A stretch of DNA of 64,000 nucleotides. Source: Pseudomonas nitroreducens NBRC 12694. Its GTDB lineage: Bacteria > Pseudomonadota > Gammaproteobacteria > Pseudomonadales > Pseudomonadaceae. This document shows positions 17,392-26,271 of this stretch, in pieces; the first letter of the stretch is position 1, and each line of letters opens with the position of its first letter. The position numbers and the translations under genes are program-made. The DNA lies in contig NZ_BDAI01000005.1 in NCBI RefSeq assembly GCF_002091755.1, positions 124,001 through 188,000 of the forward strand, written 5' to 3'. The notes below the pieces were generated by a model that made no database searches, was not told where the DNA came from, and saw nothing but the letters and a program-made list of their open reading frames with translations.

Positions 17392-18255
17392 ATGACCGCA
17401 CAAGAGCCCTCCCCCTCTACACCGGAACTGATCCGCAGCGCCGACGGCGTCAACCTGGCGCTGCGCCTCGTGGGCCCTGCGGATGGCGTGCCCGTCGTGC
17501 TGACCCACGGCACCTTTTCCAACCATCGAAGTTGCCAGGGGCTGGCCAACTACCTCGCCGGACAAGGGTTCGCCTGCTGGCTGTTCGAATGGCGCGGACA
17601 TGGCGACAGTGAGCGCAACGGTTTTATCCACAGCTTCGATGATGTCGCCGAGCAGGACGTGCCGGCGATTCTCGATGCGGTGAGCCTGCGCAGCGGGCAA
17701 ACAGCGCTGCACTGGATCGGCCATTCCGGCGGCGGGCTGATCGTCTCGATGTGGGCGGCGCGCCATCCCGAACTGGCGCAGCGGCGGCTGCGCTCGATGG
17801 TGCTGATCGGCTCCCAGGCCACGGCGGCCGGGGCCAGTCTTTCTCATCGGCTGGCCGTGCTCGGCTACGACTGGCTGCTGCGCTGGCGGCGCGTCGCGCC
17901 GAGCCGGGCGAAGAGCGTCGGGCCGGAGGCAGAGAGCGCACGGCTGATGCGCCAGTGGTGCCAGTGGAACCTGCGGCGACGCTTCGACTCGCTGGCGGGG
18001 TTCGACTATCTGGCGGGACTGGCGAACGTCGATTTACCGGTGCTGGGCGTGGCAGGCAGCGGCGATACCTTCATCGCTCCGGTTGCCGGGTGCGAGGCCC
18101 TGGTGGAAGCGTTCGGCGGCAACGACGCGAAGCTGGAGCTGTTCGGCCTGGCGACCGGCGCGAAAGAGGATTACAGCCATAACCGACTGCTGCTGTCGCG
18201 CAATGCCAGCCAGGAAATCTGGCCGCGTATCGCGCAGTGGCTGGAACAGCGCTGA
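17392..18255 (+). CDS. Alpha/beta hydrolase family protein
   Basis: 287-residue cytoplasmic hydrolase (no signal peptide). Fold landmarks are HGTFSNH (oxyanion loop), FEWRGHGDS, the nucleophile elbow GHSGGGL with the central Ser, and a late acid in GSGDTFIAP. The catalytic His is probably the one in EDYSHNRLL. It starts 65 bp after rlmG on the same strand and may be co-transcribed. Substrate cannot be inferred; no lipase or esterase subgroup motif stands out. Confidence 0.8.
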   Translation: MTAQEPSPSTPELIRSADGVNLALRLVGPADGVPVVLTHGTFSNHRSCQGLANYLAGQGFACWLFEWRGHGDSERNGFIHSFDDVAEQDVPAILDAVSLRSGQTALHWIGHSGGGLIVSMWAARHPELAQRRLRSMVLIGSQATAAGASLSHRLAVLGYDWLLRWRRVAPSRAKSVGPEAESARLMRQWCQWNLRRRFDSLAGFDYLAGLANVDLPVLGVAGSGDTFIAPVAGCEALVEAFGGNDAKLELFGLATGAKEDYSHNRLLLSRNASQEIWPRIAQWLEQR

Positions 18256-18282
18256 AACAGTGAGATTCGGGGCTGCCGGGAC

Positions 18283-18305
18283 TCGCGAGCAAGCTCGCTC
18301 CTACA
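18283..18305. repeat. Single REP-type half element (family 1)
   Basis: TCGCGAGCAAGCTCGCTCC plus TACA. It is the same word as one arm of the inverted pairs at 37637-37715 and 50831-50904. Here it stands alone, between the convergent hydrolase and MocA-like genes, with a degenerate partner about 50 bp on (TTGTTCGCGAAC). Confidence 0.75.
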
Positions 18306-18367
18306 GGAGAACTCCAGCGCCACCTTGCAGGAACGAGGGGGACGCCCAGTCCTTGTTCGCGAACCCT

Positions 18368-18934
18368 TCAGGAGCGCAGGACTTCCGGCGTGTCTACGTC
18401 TCGCAAGACACCCGCGTCTTTCACTTCGACGACGACGCAACTGTCACGATGCGCCTGCACCACCGCGCGGGCGCCTTCATCGCCAGTGAGCTGCGTCAGT
18501 TCCGGCCAGAAGTCACGACCGAACAGCACGGGGTGGCCACGCTGGCCATCGTGAAGCGGAAAGAGAATGGTCGAGGCACCGGCCGCATCGGCCAGCGCAC
18601 GCAGGGTTTCCGGTGCGATCCACGGCATGTCGCCAAGCAGGATGGCCACGGCCTGGGCGTCGGAGTCCAGCAATGAGGCTGCACCCGCGGCGAGGCTGTG
18701 CCCCATGCCAAGCGCTGCGTCCGGGCTGTGGATGACGCGGCAGCCGGCTGGCAGGCCGAAGGCATCCGCCTGCTCGCCAGCACGCAGCACCACCCGCACG
18801 TCGTCGAACACAGCCTGGGCCCGCTCGACGCTATGCGCGAGCAGGCTGCGCCCATCCGGAAGAACCGCGCGGCGCTTGTCCGCGCCGAAGCGCGAGCCCT
18901 GGCCGGCGGCCAGGACCAGCGCCACCACCGTCAC
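18368..18934 (-). CDS. MocA-like molybdopterin nucleotidyltransferase
   Basis: 188-residue NTP transferase. The N-terminal nucleotide loop is LVLAAGQGSRFGADKR and the metal-binding segment is LLGDMPWI. The C-terminal RGHPVLFGRDFW motif is characteristic of MocA/MobA-type enzymes that add CMP or GMP to molybdopterin. It starts with GTG overlapping the XdhC stop by 4 bp, so it is translationally coupled to the maturation factor of the molybdenum hydroxylase. It probably makes the molybdopterin cytosine dinucleotide used by these enzymes; that specificity is inferred from context. Confidence 0.82.
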   Translation of the reverse strand: MTVVALVLAAGQGSRFGADKRRAVLPDGRSLLAHSVERAQAVFDDVRVVLRAGEQADAFGLPAGCRVIHSPDAALGMGHSLAAGAASLLDSDAQAVAILLGDMPWIAPETLRALADAAGASTILFPLHDGQRGHPVLFGRDFWPELTQLTGDEGARAVVQAHRDSCVVVEVKDAGVLRDVDTPEVLRS

Positions 18935-19902
18935 AGCGCCTCGCGGGCAATGCCGCTGCGCGTGCGCAGGATGTCGGCGAGCACGGCCAGGGCGATTTCC
19001 GCCGGGGTCTTGCTACCCAGATTGAGGCCGATGGGCGCGTGCACGCGCGCCAGCTCCGTCTCGTTCAGGCCACCGATGCGGTGCAGGCGTTCGCGGCGTT
19101 TGTCGGAAGTGGTGCGCGAACCCATGACGCCAATGTAGAACGCTTCGGTGCGCACCGCCTCGAGCATCGCCAGGTCGTCGATCTTCGGATCGTGGGTCAG
19201 CGCCACCACGGCGGTGTCCACGTGGCAGCCGCCGTTGGCGATGAAGATCGACGGCAGCTCGCGGCGGATTTCGATGCCGTCCAGCACCACGCCATCGAGC
19301 GCCTCTTCGCGGGGATCACAGAGGATCACTTCGAAGCCCAGGCCCTTGCCGAACTCCGCGCAGAAATGCGCGACGCTGGAATAACCGGCCAGCAGCAGAC
19401 GCTGTGCCGCACCCACGCGCAAGCGAACACTGGCTTCGTCCCGCTCCACGCGCGGGCCGTGCTCATGGTCGTCACTCAGACGGCGGCTGCCGTCCTGCAG
19501 GTTCACTTCGCGCAGCAGGCGACGCTGGCCGAGCAGCGCCGACTCCAGCTCGCGCAGGTGGGCCTGCACGTCGCAATCGGGCGCGAGGTTTTCCACCAGG
19601 ACGTCGAGGATGCCGCCGCAGGGCAGGCGGATATTCGTGCGGGTATCGGTGCCGTCACCATAGCGCACGACGACTACCGGCTCGCTGAACTCGCCTTCGG
19701 CGACGCGTTCGAGAAAGTTATCCTCGACGCAGCCGCCGGACAGCGAACCCACCCACTGGCCGCTGGCGTTGACCGCCAGCAACGAGCCCGGCGCGCGGGG
19801 CGCCGAGCCATAGGTGAAGAGCACGCTGCACAGCCACACGCGCTGGCCGGCGTTGGACCACTGGAGCGCCTGCCGGACTACTTGCAGATCGAGATGCTGC
19901 AC
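18931..19902 (-). CDS. XdhC-family molybdenum hydroxylase maturation factor
   Basis: 323-residue XdhC/CoxI protein. The N-terminal XdhC_CoxI domain has the key cysteine in SLSGGCVEDNFLE. The C-terminal Rossmann-like XdhC_C domain (about 165-300) includes RLLLAGYSSVA and FYIGVMGSRTT. Such factors bind the molybdenum cofactor and insert its sulfurated form into the apoenzyme. GTG start with GGAG 6 nt upstream. It lies between the cytochrome subunit and the cofactor nucleotidyltransferase. Confidence 0.88.
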   Translation of the reverse strand: MQHLDLQVVRQALQWSNAGQRVWLCSVLFTYGSAPRAPGSLLAVNASGQWVGSLSGGCVEDNFLERVAEGEFSEPVVVVRYGDGTDTRTNIRLPCGGILDVLVENLAPDCDVQAHLRELESALLGQRRLLREVNLQDGSRRLSDDHEHGPRVERDEASVRLRVGAAQRLLLAGYSSVAHFCAEFGKGLGFEVILCDPREEALDGVVLDGIEIRRELPSIFIANGGCHVDTAVVALTHDPKIDDLAMLEAVRTEAFYIGVMGSRTTSDKRRERLHRIGGLNETELARVHAPIGLNLGSKTPAEIALAVLADILRTRSGIAREAL

Positions 19903-19905
19903 GAC

Positions 19906-21117
19906 TCACTCCGCTTTGAGTTGAGCGATCTGTTGTACGCCCATGTCGCCCGGCAGGCCACCCCAGGCCTGGCGCAGGTAGTTGATCAGGTCCGTGAGTT
20001 GCTCGTCACTGAGCTTGTCGGCAAAGCCCGGCATCGGCTGCATGCGCTCGAAACCGGTGAACTGCTGCTCGCGGATGCCTTCGACGATGACCTTGGCCAG
20101 GTTGCGCGAATCGGCCAGGCGCAGGGTGGTGTTGCCCTGCATGGCCACGGCGATGTGCGGCTTGCCCTCGCCATCGTTGCCGTGACAGCCGGCGCAGACG
20201 TTGAGGTACTGCTGGCGGCCGCGCTTGGCGCTGTCGCTGAGCTGATCCTCGGCCACCGCCTGGATCACCTTGGCCTGCGGCGGCTGTTCGCCGAGCAGGT
20301 AGGTCGACATGGCGGCGAGGTCCTCGTCACCCAGGTGCTGGGTGCTCAGGTGCATCACCGGGAACATCTCGTTGAACATGCTGCCTTGCGGGCTCATGCC
20401 GTGCTTGAGGAAGCCGGTCAGGTCGGCGCTGGTCCAGCCGCGCTCGGCCAGGTCCTGGGCCAGCAGGCTCGGGGCGCTGTAGCCGTTGAGCAGGCCGCCG
20501 GTCAGGCGCTTGTCCTGCTTCAGGGCGCCGATCTGGTTGCGCGGGGTGTGGCACTCGCCGCAGTGGCCGAGCACTTCCACCAGGTACTGGCCGCGCTTGT
20601 AGGGCTCGCTCTTGCCCTCGGTGTTTTCCAGCTGGACGCTCTTGCCGTAGAGCATGTTCCAGCCACTCAGGCCCATCCGTACGTTGAACGGGAAGCTCAG
20701 GCTGGTTTGCGGCGCGGCACGGTGCACCGGCGTCTGGCTCATCAGGTAGGCGTAGAGGGCATCGCTGTCCTCGCGCTTGATGAGGTGGTACGAGGTGTAG
20801 GGCATGGCCGGATAGAGGTTGGCGCCGTCCTTGCGCTTGCCCTCGGTGAGGGCGGCGAAGAAGTCGTCGGCGCTGTAGTTGCCGATGCCGAAGTCCTTGT
20901 CCGGGGTGATGTTGCTGCCGTAGATGGTGCCGAACGGCGAGTGGATCGGCAGGCCGCCGGCGAACGGCGCGCCGCCCTCGGCGGTGTGGCAGGCCATGCA
21001 GTCGGCAGCGCGGGAGACGTACTCGCCGCGCTTGATCAGCTCCTGGTCAGCGGCTTGTACACTGACCGCCAGGCCGAGGCCGACAGCCAGCGCGAGGCCG
21101 GAAAGAATGCGCTGCAT
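19906..21117 (-). CDS. Tri-haem cytochrome c subunit of a molybdenum hydroxylase
   Basis: 403-residue secreted cytochrome c with three CxxCH haem sites (CMACH, CGECH, CAGCH). The signal peptide ends in VQAA near residue 22. This is the layout of alcohol/aldehyde-dehydrogenase cytochrome subunits. It would take electrons from the 2Fe-2S subunit to the respiratory chain in the periplasm, replacing NAD or oxygen as acceptor. The start at 21117 (MQRILSGLALAVGLGL) is 2 bp after the iron-sulfur gene stop; longer in-frame starts would bury the signal peptide. Confidence 0.88.
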   Translation of the reverse strand: MQRILSGLALAVGLGLAVSVQAADQELIKRGEYVSRAADCMACHTAEGGAPFAGGLPIHSPFGTIYGSNITPDKDFGIGNYSADDFFAALTEGKRKDGANLYPAMPYTSYHLIKREDSDALYAYLMSQTPVHRAAPQTSLSFPFNVRMGLSGWNMLYGKSVQLENTEGKSEPYKRGQYLVEVLGHCGECHTPRNQIGALKQDKRLTGGLLNGYSAPSLLAQDLAERGWTSADLTGFLKHGMSPQGSMFNEMFPVMHLSTQHLGDEDLAAMSTYLLGEQPPQAKVIQAVAEDQLSDSAKRGRQQYLNVCAGCHGNDGEGKPHIAVAMQGNTTLRLADSRNLAKVIVEGIREQQFTGFERMQPMPGFADKLSDEQLTDLINYLRQAWGGLPGDMGVQQIAQLKAE

Positions 21118-21119
21118 GC

Positions 21120-21659
21120 TCAACCCTCCTTGACCAGGCCGAGATCGGTCAGCACTTCGCGGGTGGCGTCGTAGTAACGCACGTACCCGGTGCAGCGACA
21201 GATGTGGTGGCCGAGGCTCGCCTCGATGGTCGATTCCAGTTCGCTCTTCTTCAACGGCTGGCGCTGGGCCTTCTCCACCAGCACGGTGGCGGCGTTGACG
21301 AAGCCCGGTGCGCAGTAGCTGCACTGGAAGGCGAAGCGGTCGACGAACTTCTGCTGGATCGGGTTCAGTTCCTTCACCGAACCGTCTTCCTCGCGCTTGG
21401 CGTGGCCCTCGATGGTGCGCACCTTCTTGCCTTCGAAGTAGTGCGCGCCGGTGATGCAGGTGCGCACTTCCTCGCTGGTGCCGTCGGGGTTGTCGACGAT
21501 CACCACGCAGGCATGGCAGATGCCCTGGCCGCAGCCCAGGCGCGAACCGGTGAGGTTCTGGTATTCGTGCAGGTAGTCGATCATCGGCAGGTCCTCGGGA
21601 ACCTCGACCGGACCGACGGTTTGACCATTCAAGGTCAGGTTGAGCGGACGCTTAGCCAT
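21120..21659 (-). CDS. 2Fe-2S subunit of a xanthine dehydrogenase-family hydroxylase
   Basis: 179-residue small subunit with two [2Fe-2S] clusters. The plant-ferredoxin-like N-terminal site is CGQGICHAC plus a later Cys in VRTCITG. The C-terminal helical site has CSYCAPGF and CRCTGY. It has no signal peptide of its own, so export would rely on the Tat leader of the large subunit. Its start overlaps the large-subunit stop by 8 bp. A spacer (about 100-125) is longer than in many homologs. Confidence 0.9.
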   Translation of the reverse strand: MAKRPLNLTLNGQTVGPVEVPEDLPMIDYLHEYQNLTGSRLGCGQGICHACVVIVDNPDGTSEEVRTCITGAHYFEGKKVRTIEGHAKREEDGSVKELNPIQQKFVDRFAFQCSYCAPGFVNAATVLVEKAQRQPLKKSELESTIEASLGHHICRCTGYVRYYDATREVLTDLGLVKEG

Positions 21660-24483
21660 TGAGGGCCTCCTTGATGCGAGCGGGGGTGATGGGCAGGTCG
21701 CGGACGCGCTTGCCGATGGCGTGGGCCACGGCGTTGCCGATGGCGCCGACCACCGGGATCATCACCACTTCGGCGATGCCCTTGGACGGATCGCTGGGCG
21801 AGAGCGGCGGAAGGATTTCCGAGCTCTGCTGCCAGACGGCCACGTCCTTCGCCTTCGGGAGACGGTAGCGGTTGAAGTTCCAGTCGCCCTCGCCCGGGCC
21901 ACCCTCGTACAGCGGCATGTCTTCCAGCAATGCGTGGCCGATGCCCATGGCGGTGCCGCCTTCGATCTGGCCTTTCACCAGTTCCGGCACCAGCACGCGG
22001 CCACACTCGATCCAGCTGTGATGGTTGAGCACACTGACTTCGCCGTTGCCCTTGTTCACCTTCAGCTCGACGATGGTCGCCACCGGGCTGTAGTAGGTCA
22101 CGGCGGCGTTGTTCAGCTGCACCGGCGGATAGGCCACGTTCTGGCGATCCAGCAGGTGGAAGCCGGCGCTGTTCATCTGCGCCTTCTTCACACCCGGCGC
22201 GCCGTCGCCGTACTTCACGGCCAGGGCGTCCAACGGCAGGCGGTCGCGCACGCCATCGATGACGTAGTCGCACTCCGCCCAGCTCCAGCGGTTGAAGCCG
22301 TGGACGGTGGCGCCGGTGACCAGGCCCTTTTCGTGGGCGACCTGCGCCAGCTCGGCGAACGACAGCGGCTGCAGGCCGTTGGCGGTGAGCTTGCCGTCGA
22401 CCCAGTGGGCGTCCTCGCGGCGCACCACCAGCGGGTTGGCGGCGCCGTTGAACGGGCCGCGACGCCAGATTTCCAGGGCCGCCGGCCACAGGCCGTGGTT
22501 GAACAGCACGCGTGCCGCTTCGCGGGTGGCGTGGCTGAAGTAGTAGGCCGAGTTGGTCGCCGACGACGCCGAGGCGTACTTGCCGACCCAGCGCGGATTG
22601 CGCAGCTTCTCGTCCTGGGTCGGCTGGCTCATGGTGTAGGGGTCTTCGCCGCTGATCAGCTGCAGCTCCGGCCACTCGGTTTCGGCGGTCTTCATCTCGT
22701 CCGCCGGCTTGCCGAGGAAGTCAGCCACCACCAGCGCCTGGGAAGTGGACATACCGGTACCGATCTCGATGCCGATGTGGCGCATGTGCACCTTGCCGGT
22801 GGCATCGAACTCAATGCTCGCCATGGGCGCTTCCGAGCCGGTGCCGAAGTCCTTCTGGCAGATGGCGAAGCCGACGCCGTACCAGTGGTCCGGGTCCTTG
22901 GCGTCCATCGACTGCTTGCGTGCGTCGCGGGTCTTCCACCACTCGTGGGCAGCGGCCTTGTCGAGGATTTCGTGCAGGCGCAGCGCACCGGCAGGGATCG
23001 CGCCCTGGGTGTTCTTCATGCCCGACTTCAGCGCGTTGACGCGGCGCAGTTCGATGGCGTCCACGCCCAGGCGACCGGCGATCTCGTCCACCATCATCTC
23101 GGTGGCGGCCATGCTCTGCAGGGTGCCGTAGCCACGCATGGAGCCGGCCTCGACGGCGCGGGAATGGTAGGCGGTCACCTGCAGGTCGTTCTGCGGCATG
23201 TAGTAGATCGACTGCGCGGCGGTGGCGCCCACGGCGGCCACGGACGGGCTGTAGTTGATGCGGCCGCCGCCGTCCACGCTCATCTCGGTGCGGAAGATCT
23301 TGAAGGTCATGTCCTTCTTGTCCACCGCGAGCTGGTAGCGAATGTCGAACGGGTGGCGCTTGATGCCGCTCTGGAACTGCTCGTAGCGGTCATTGGCCAG
23401 GCGCACCGGTACACCGTTGCCGTACAGCGCAGCGAGGGCCGCGTAGTAGACGAAGATGTTGTGGTCCTTGGAGCCGTAACCCACGGTGTAGCCGGGGTGC
23501 ATGTTCAGTTTGGCCAGGCCGAAGCGCGACGGGGCGATCATGTGCGCCGTCTCGTAGGCCGCCTCGAACGGGCACTGGGTGGCGACCACGAAGTGCAGGG
23601 TCTTGCTCGCCGGGTCGTACCAGCCGTTGCCGTTGTCCGGCTCCATGGCGGCCGGCTCGATGGACGGGGTCTTGTAGCGTTCGTCGAAGACCAGCCAGTT
23701 CTCCGGCGGGTTTTCGATCTGGTCCTTGATCTTCTGCGCGTAGAACAGGCCCTGCTCGGTGAGGTCACCGTGCTGGTTGGGCTGCTGGTTCCACACCGGT
23801 TTGCGCTCGCGGATCATCGGGAACAGGATCGAGTCCTTGAGGCTGGAAAACTCGTCCGGATCGGCCGAAGTCGCCCCGCCCACACGCACGTAGCGGAAGC
23901 TGCCGTAGGGGTCGCCCTGGTACAGCGGCGCCTGCGCACCGTAGCGGATCGCCTTGTCGTTGAACTTCATCTTCAGCTTGGCCTGACGGAAGCGCTCGAA
24001 GTCGTTCCAGATCAGGATCGCCACCGGGTGGCCGATGAACATCGGTACCTTGCCGCGCGGCAGCAGCGGGTCCGGGGCATGGGCTTCGGGGAAGACGATG
24101 CCGTCCTTGTCCAGGTCCTCGGCGGTGACGATGCGGTCCGGTTGCAGCTCGGCGCCCAGCCAGGCGAGGTCGATACCGTCGAAGATGCGGTCGGCCTTGA
24201 TGGTCTTGAGCAGCATGGCGTGGCCCTGCTGCTGCGGCCAGCCGGGCATGTCCTTGGAGCGGATGTCGCGGGCGAACACCTTGTTGCCGCAGACCTTGGA
24301 CAGCGCGTCGTTACGGAAACGCGCCTTGCCGTCGTGGCCCATCCACTGCTGCGGGGAGACGGTGACGGAGTTTTCCATCAGGGCAGCGAAGGCCCGGCTG
24401 CCGAGCGGCGCCATGGTCACGCTGACACCGGCAATCAGCCCGCCCTGCAGGAAGGCGCGCCGGGAAATATCACGGTTGGACAT
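21652..24483 (-). CDS. Tat-exported molybdopterin-binding subunit (IorB/isoquinoline 1-oxidoreductase type)
   Basis: 943-residue catalytic subunit of the xanthine dehydrogenase superfamily. The N-terminus carries a twin-arginine signal (SRRAFLQGG, then a hydrophobic stretch). The remainder matches the large aldehyde-oxidase-like molybdopterin-binding fold, with RGYGTLQSMAATEMMVDEIA among conserved segments and a glycine-rich FGTGSEAP cofactor loop. No FAD subunit is encoded; a cytochrome c takes its place. Family members oxidise N-heterocycles or aldehydes in the periplasm; the substrate here is unknown. Confidence 0.88.
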   Translation of the reverse strand: MSNRDISRRAFLQGGLIAGVSVTMAPLGSRAFAALMENSVTVSPQQWMGHDGKARFRNDALSKVCGNKVFARDIRSKDMPGWPQQQGHAMLLKTIKADRIFDGIDLAWLGAELQPDRIVTAEDLDKDGIVFPEAHAPDPLLPRGKVPMFIGHPVAILIWNDFERFRQAKLKMKFNDKAIRYGAQAPLYQGDPYGSFRYVRVGGATSADPDEFSSLKDSILFPMIRERKPVWNQQPNQHGDLTEQGLFYAQKIKDQIENPPENWLVFDERYKTPSIEPAAMEPDNGNGWYDPASKTLHFVVATQCPFEAAYETAHMIAPSRFGLAKLNMHPGYTVGYGSKDHNIFVYYAALAALYGNGVPVRLANDRYEQFQSGIKRHPFDIRYQLAVDKKDMTFKIFRTEMSVDGGGRINYSPSVAAVGATAAQSIYYMPQNDLQVTAYHSRAVEAGSMRGYGTLQSMAATEMMVDEIAGRLGVDAIELRRVNALKSGMKNTQGAIPAGALRLHEILDKAAAHEWWKTRDARKQSMDAKDPDHWYGVGFAICQKDFGTGSEAPMASIEFDATGKVHMRHIGIEIGTGMSTSQALVVADFLGKPADEMKTAETEWPELQLISGEDPYTMSQPTQDEKLRNPRWVGKYASASSATNSAYYFSHATREAARVLFNHGLWPAALEIWRRGPFNGAANPLVVRREDAHWVDGKLTANGLQPLSFAELAQVAHEKGLVTGATVHGFNRWSWAECDYVIDGVRDRLPLDALAVKYGDGAPGVKKAQMNSAGFHLLDRQNVAYPPVQLNNAAVTYYSPVATIVELKVNKGNGEVSVLNHHSWIECGRVLVPELVKGQIEGGTAMGIGHALLEDMPLYEGGPGEGDWNFNRYRLPKAKDVAVWQQSSEILPPLSPSDPSKGIAEVVMIPVVGAIGNAVAHAIGKRVRDLPITPARIKEALNG

Positions 24484-24815
24484 GGTTCATCCTCTGGACG
24501 GTGAAGGCCCGCCCATGTCGTTTTTTCGGTGCTGGAGAGAGTTCGGAGGCCGCGGAATCGCGGGCGTCTCGGGGATGGCGCCGGAGGAAAGATCCTGCAG
24601 GAAAACCTGACTCTTCTGTCAACTTTAACGCACCTCAATAGTGCGAAGCAAAGTCAATCGGACAGCTTGTCGCGGAGATGAAAATTTTAGTCGACGGGTC
24701 GAGACTATTCGCCAATAGCAAAAACCCTCGGCGACAAGCGGGAAAGTGTTACGCCGTGCTACGCTGCATGGCCCTTGCTTAGCCTCCTAACGAACCTTCC
24801 AGATAAGCCTCCAAG
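24484..24815. other. 332-bp divergent intergenic region (molybdenum hydroxylase operon / MFS gene)
   Basis: Promoter region for both directions. An inverted pair CTTGTCGC (24666-24673) and GCGACAAG (24731-24738) flanks an AT-rich centre (GAAAATTTTAG), a plausible regulator site. The stretch near the hydroxylase start is GC-rich and could fold. No regulator gene is adjacent and no small ORF stands out. Confidence 0.4.
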
Positions 24816-26027
24816 ATGACCGCCGAAGCCACGTCCCTGCTGCGTCACCGCCCTTTTCTCGCCTTCTGGCTGGCCCGCGTCTGCACCGCCAGCGCCTTCC
24901 AGATGATCACCGTGGCCATTGGCTGGCATATCTACGAACTGACCCACAACGTGCTCGACCTGGGCCTGGTCGGGTTGGTGGAATTCACCCCGCGCGTGCT
25001 CTTCATGCTGCACACCGGTCACGTCGCCGATCGCTACGACCGCCGCCGCATCGCTTCGCTCTGCCAGGTCGGCCAGGGCCTGATCGCCGTGGCGCTGGTG
25101 GTGGGCGCCAGCACCGACAACGTGACCCGCGAGATGATCTTCGTGATGGCCTTCCTGCTGGGCACCGCGCGGGCGTTCGAGATGCCGACCACCCAGGCGC
25201 TGCTGCCGAACATCGTGCCCACGGCACTGTTCCCCCGTGCCGTCGCCGCGTCCGCCTCGGCCATGCAGGCGGCGACCATCGCTGCGCCGGCCTTCGGCGG
25301 CTTCCTCTATGCCTTCGGCGCCTTCTGGGTCTACACGCCCACCGCAGTGCTGTACTTCATCGCCTGCACCCTGGTGCTCACCCTGCCCTCGCGCCAGGCG
25401 CCGGCCGCCCAGGGCAAGGCCACGCTGGAGTCGCTGCTGGCGGGCATCCGCTTCATCCGCAGCCGCCCGGACATCTTCGGCGCCATCTCGCTGGACCTGT
25501 TCGCCGTGCTGCTGGGCGGCGCCACCGCACTGCTGCCGGTGTTCGCCAAGGACATCCTGCTGACCGGCCCCTGGGGCCTGGGCCTGCTGCGCTCGGCCCC
25601 GGCGGTGGGCGCACTGCTGATGTCGTTCTGGCTGGCGCGCTTCCCCATCGAGCGCAACGTCGGGCGGATCATGTTCGCCGCCGTGGGCGTGTTCGGGGTC
25701 ACCACCATCGCCTTCGGCCTGTCGACGTCCTTCTGGTTCTCCCTGGCGGTGCTGGTAGTGCTGGGCGCGGCGGACATGATCAGCATGGTCATCCGCGGCG
25801 CCTTCGTGCAGTTGGAAACCCCGGACGAGATGCGCGGCCGGGTCAGCGCGGTGAACGGCCTGTTCATCGGTGCCTCGAACCAGTTGGGCGAATTCGAATC
25901 CGGCGTTACCGCCCACTGGCTCGGCACGGTGCCGGCGGTTGTACTCGGCGGCGTCGGCACACTGGTCGTCACCGGTGCTTGGATGAAGCTGTTCCCCACC
26001 CTGGCCAAGCGCGACAAGCTGCACTGA
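24816..26027 (+). CDS. MFS transporter (EntS/MFS_3 type exporter)
   Basis: 403-residue inner-membrane protein with 11-12 hydrophobic helices. The signature loop between helices 2 and 3 is GHVADRYDRRRI, the MFS motif A variant of the MFS_3 group (EntS-like). A central cytoplasmic loop (about 190-215) separates two six-helix halves. Members export small hydrophobic molecules or siderophores. No siderophore genes are near, so the substrate is open. It is convergent with the cioAB operon across a terminator. Confidence 0.85.
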   Translation: MTAEATSLLRHRPFLAFWLARVCTASAFQMITVAIGWHIYELTHNVLDLGLVGLVEFTPRVLFMLHTGHVADRYDRRRIASLCQVGQGLIAVALVVGASTDNVTREMIFVMAFLLGTARAFEMPTTQALLPNIVPTALFPRAVAASASAMQAATIAAPAFGGFLYAFGAFWVYTPTAVLYFIACTLVLTLPSRQAPAAQGKATLESLLAGIRFIRSRPDIFGAISLDLFAVLLGGATALLPVFAKDILLTGPWGLGLLRSAPAVGALLMSFWLARFPIERNVGRIMFAAVGVFGVTTIAFGLSTSFWFSLAVLVVLGAADMISMVIRGAFVQLETPDEMRGRVSAVNGLFIGASNQLGEFESGVTAHWLGTVPAVVLGGVGTLVVTGAWMKLFPTLAKRDKLH

Positions 26028-26061
26028 AAAAAATCCCCCGCTGGAAGCACCGGCGAGGGAT
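26027..26061 (-). terminator. Terminator of the cioAB operon
   Basis: A 12-position stem (ATCCCCCGCTGG, 26033-26044, with CCGGCGAGGGAT, 26050-26061; one mismatch and one wobble) is followed on the minus strand by seven T (26033-26027). The A-run directly abuts the MFS stop codon on the other strand. Confidence 0.8.
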
Positions 26062-26110
26062 GTGGGAACGGGCGCCGGGGGACGGCGCCCGGATGGGATC
26101 GATTGCGCGG

Positions 26111-26260
26111 CTAGTGCGGCGTGCCCAGCCCCGCCGCGCTCATGAACAGGCGCATCAGCCAGGCTGCGACGCCCAGGCCGGCGACGCTCAGCGCCCAGAT
26201 CAGTACCAGCCAGCCGAGCCGCTTGCGCAGCGGCGCCTTCTCCTGCTCTTCATGGGTCAT
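26111..26260 (-). CDS. DUF2474 small membrane protein of the cyanide-insensitive oxidase
   Basis: 49-residue single-span membrane protein (hydrophobic stretch WLVLIWALSVAGLGVAAWLM) with a charged N-terminus. It begins 11 bp after cioB. DUF2474 genes follow cioAB in many Proteobacteria and are thought to be the counterpart of CydX, a small subunit stabilising cytochrome bd oxidases. An upstream in-frame start would overlap cioB heavily, so the short form is preferred. Confidence 0.8.
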   Translation of the reverse strand: MTHEEQEKAPLRKRLGWLVLIWALSVAGLGVAAWLMRLFMSAAGLGTPH

Positions 26261-26271
26261 CACGCGCACCT

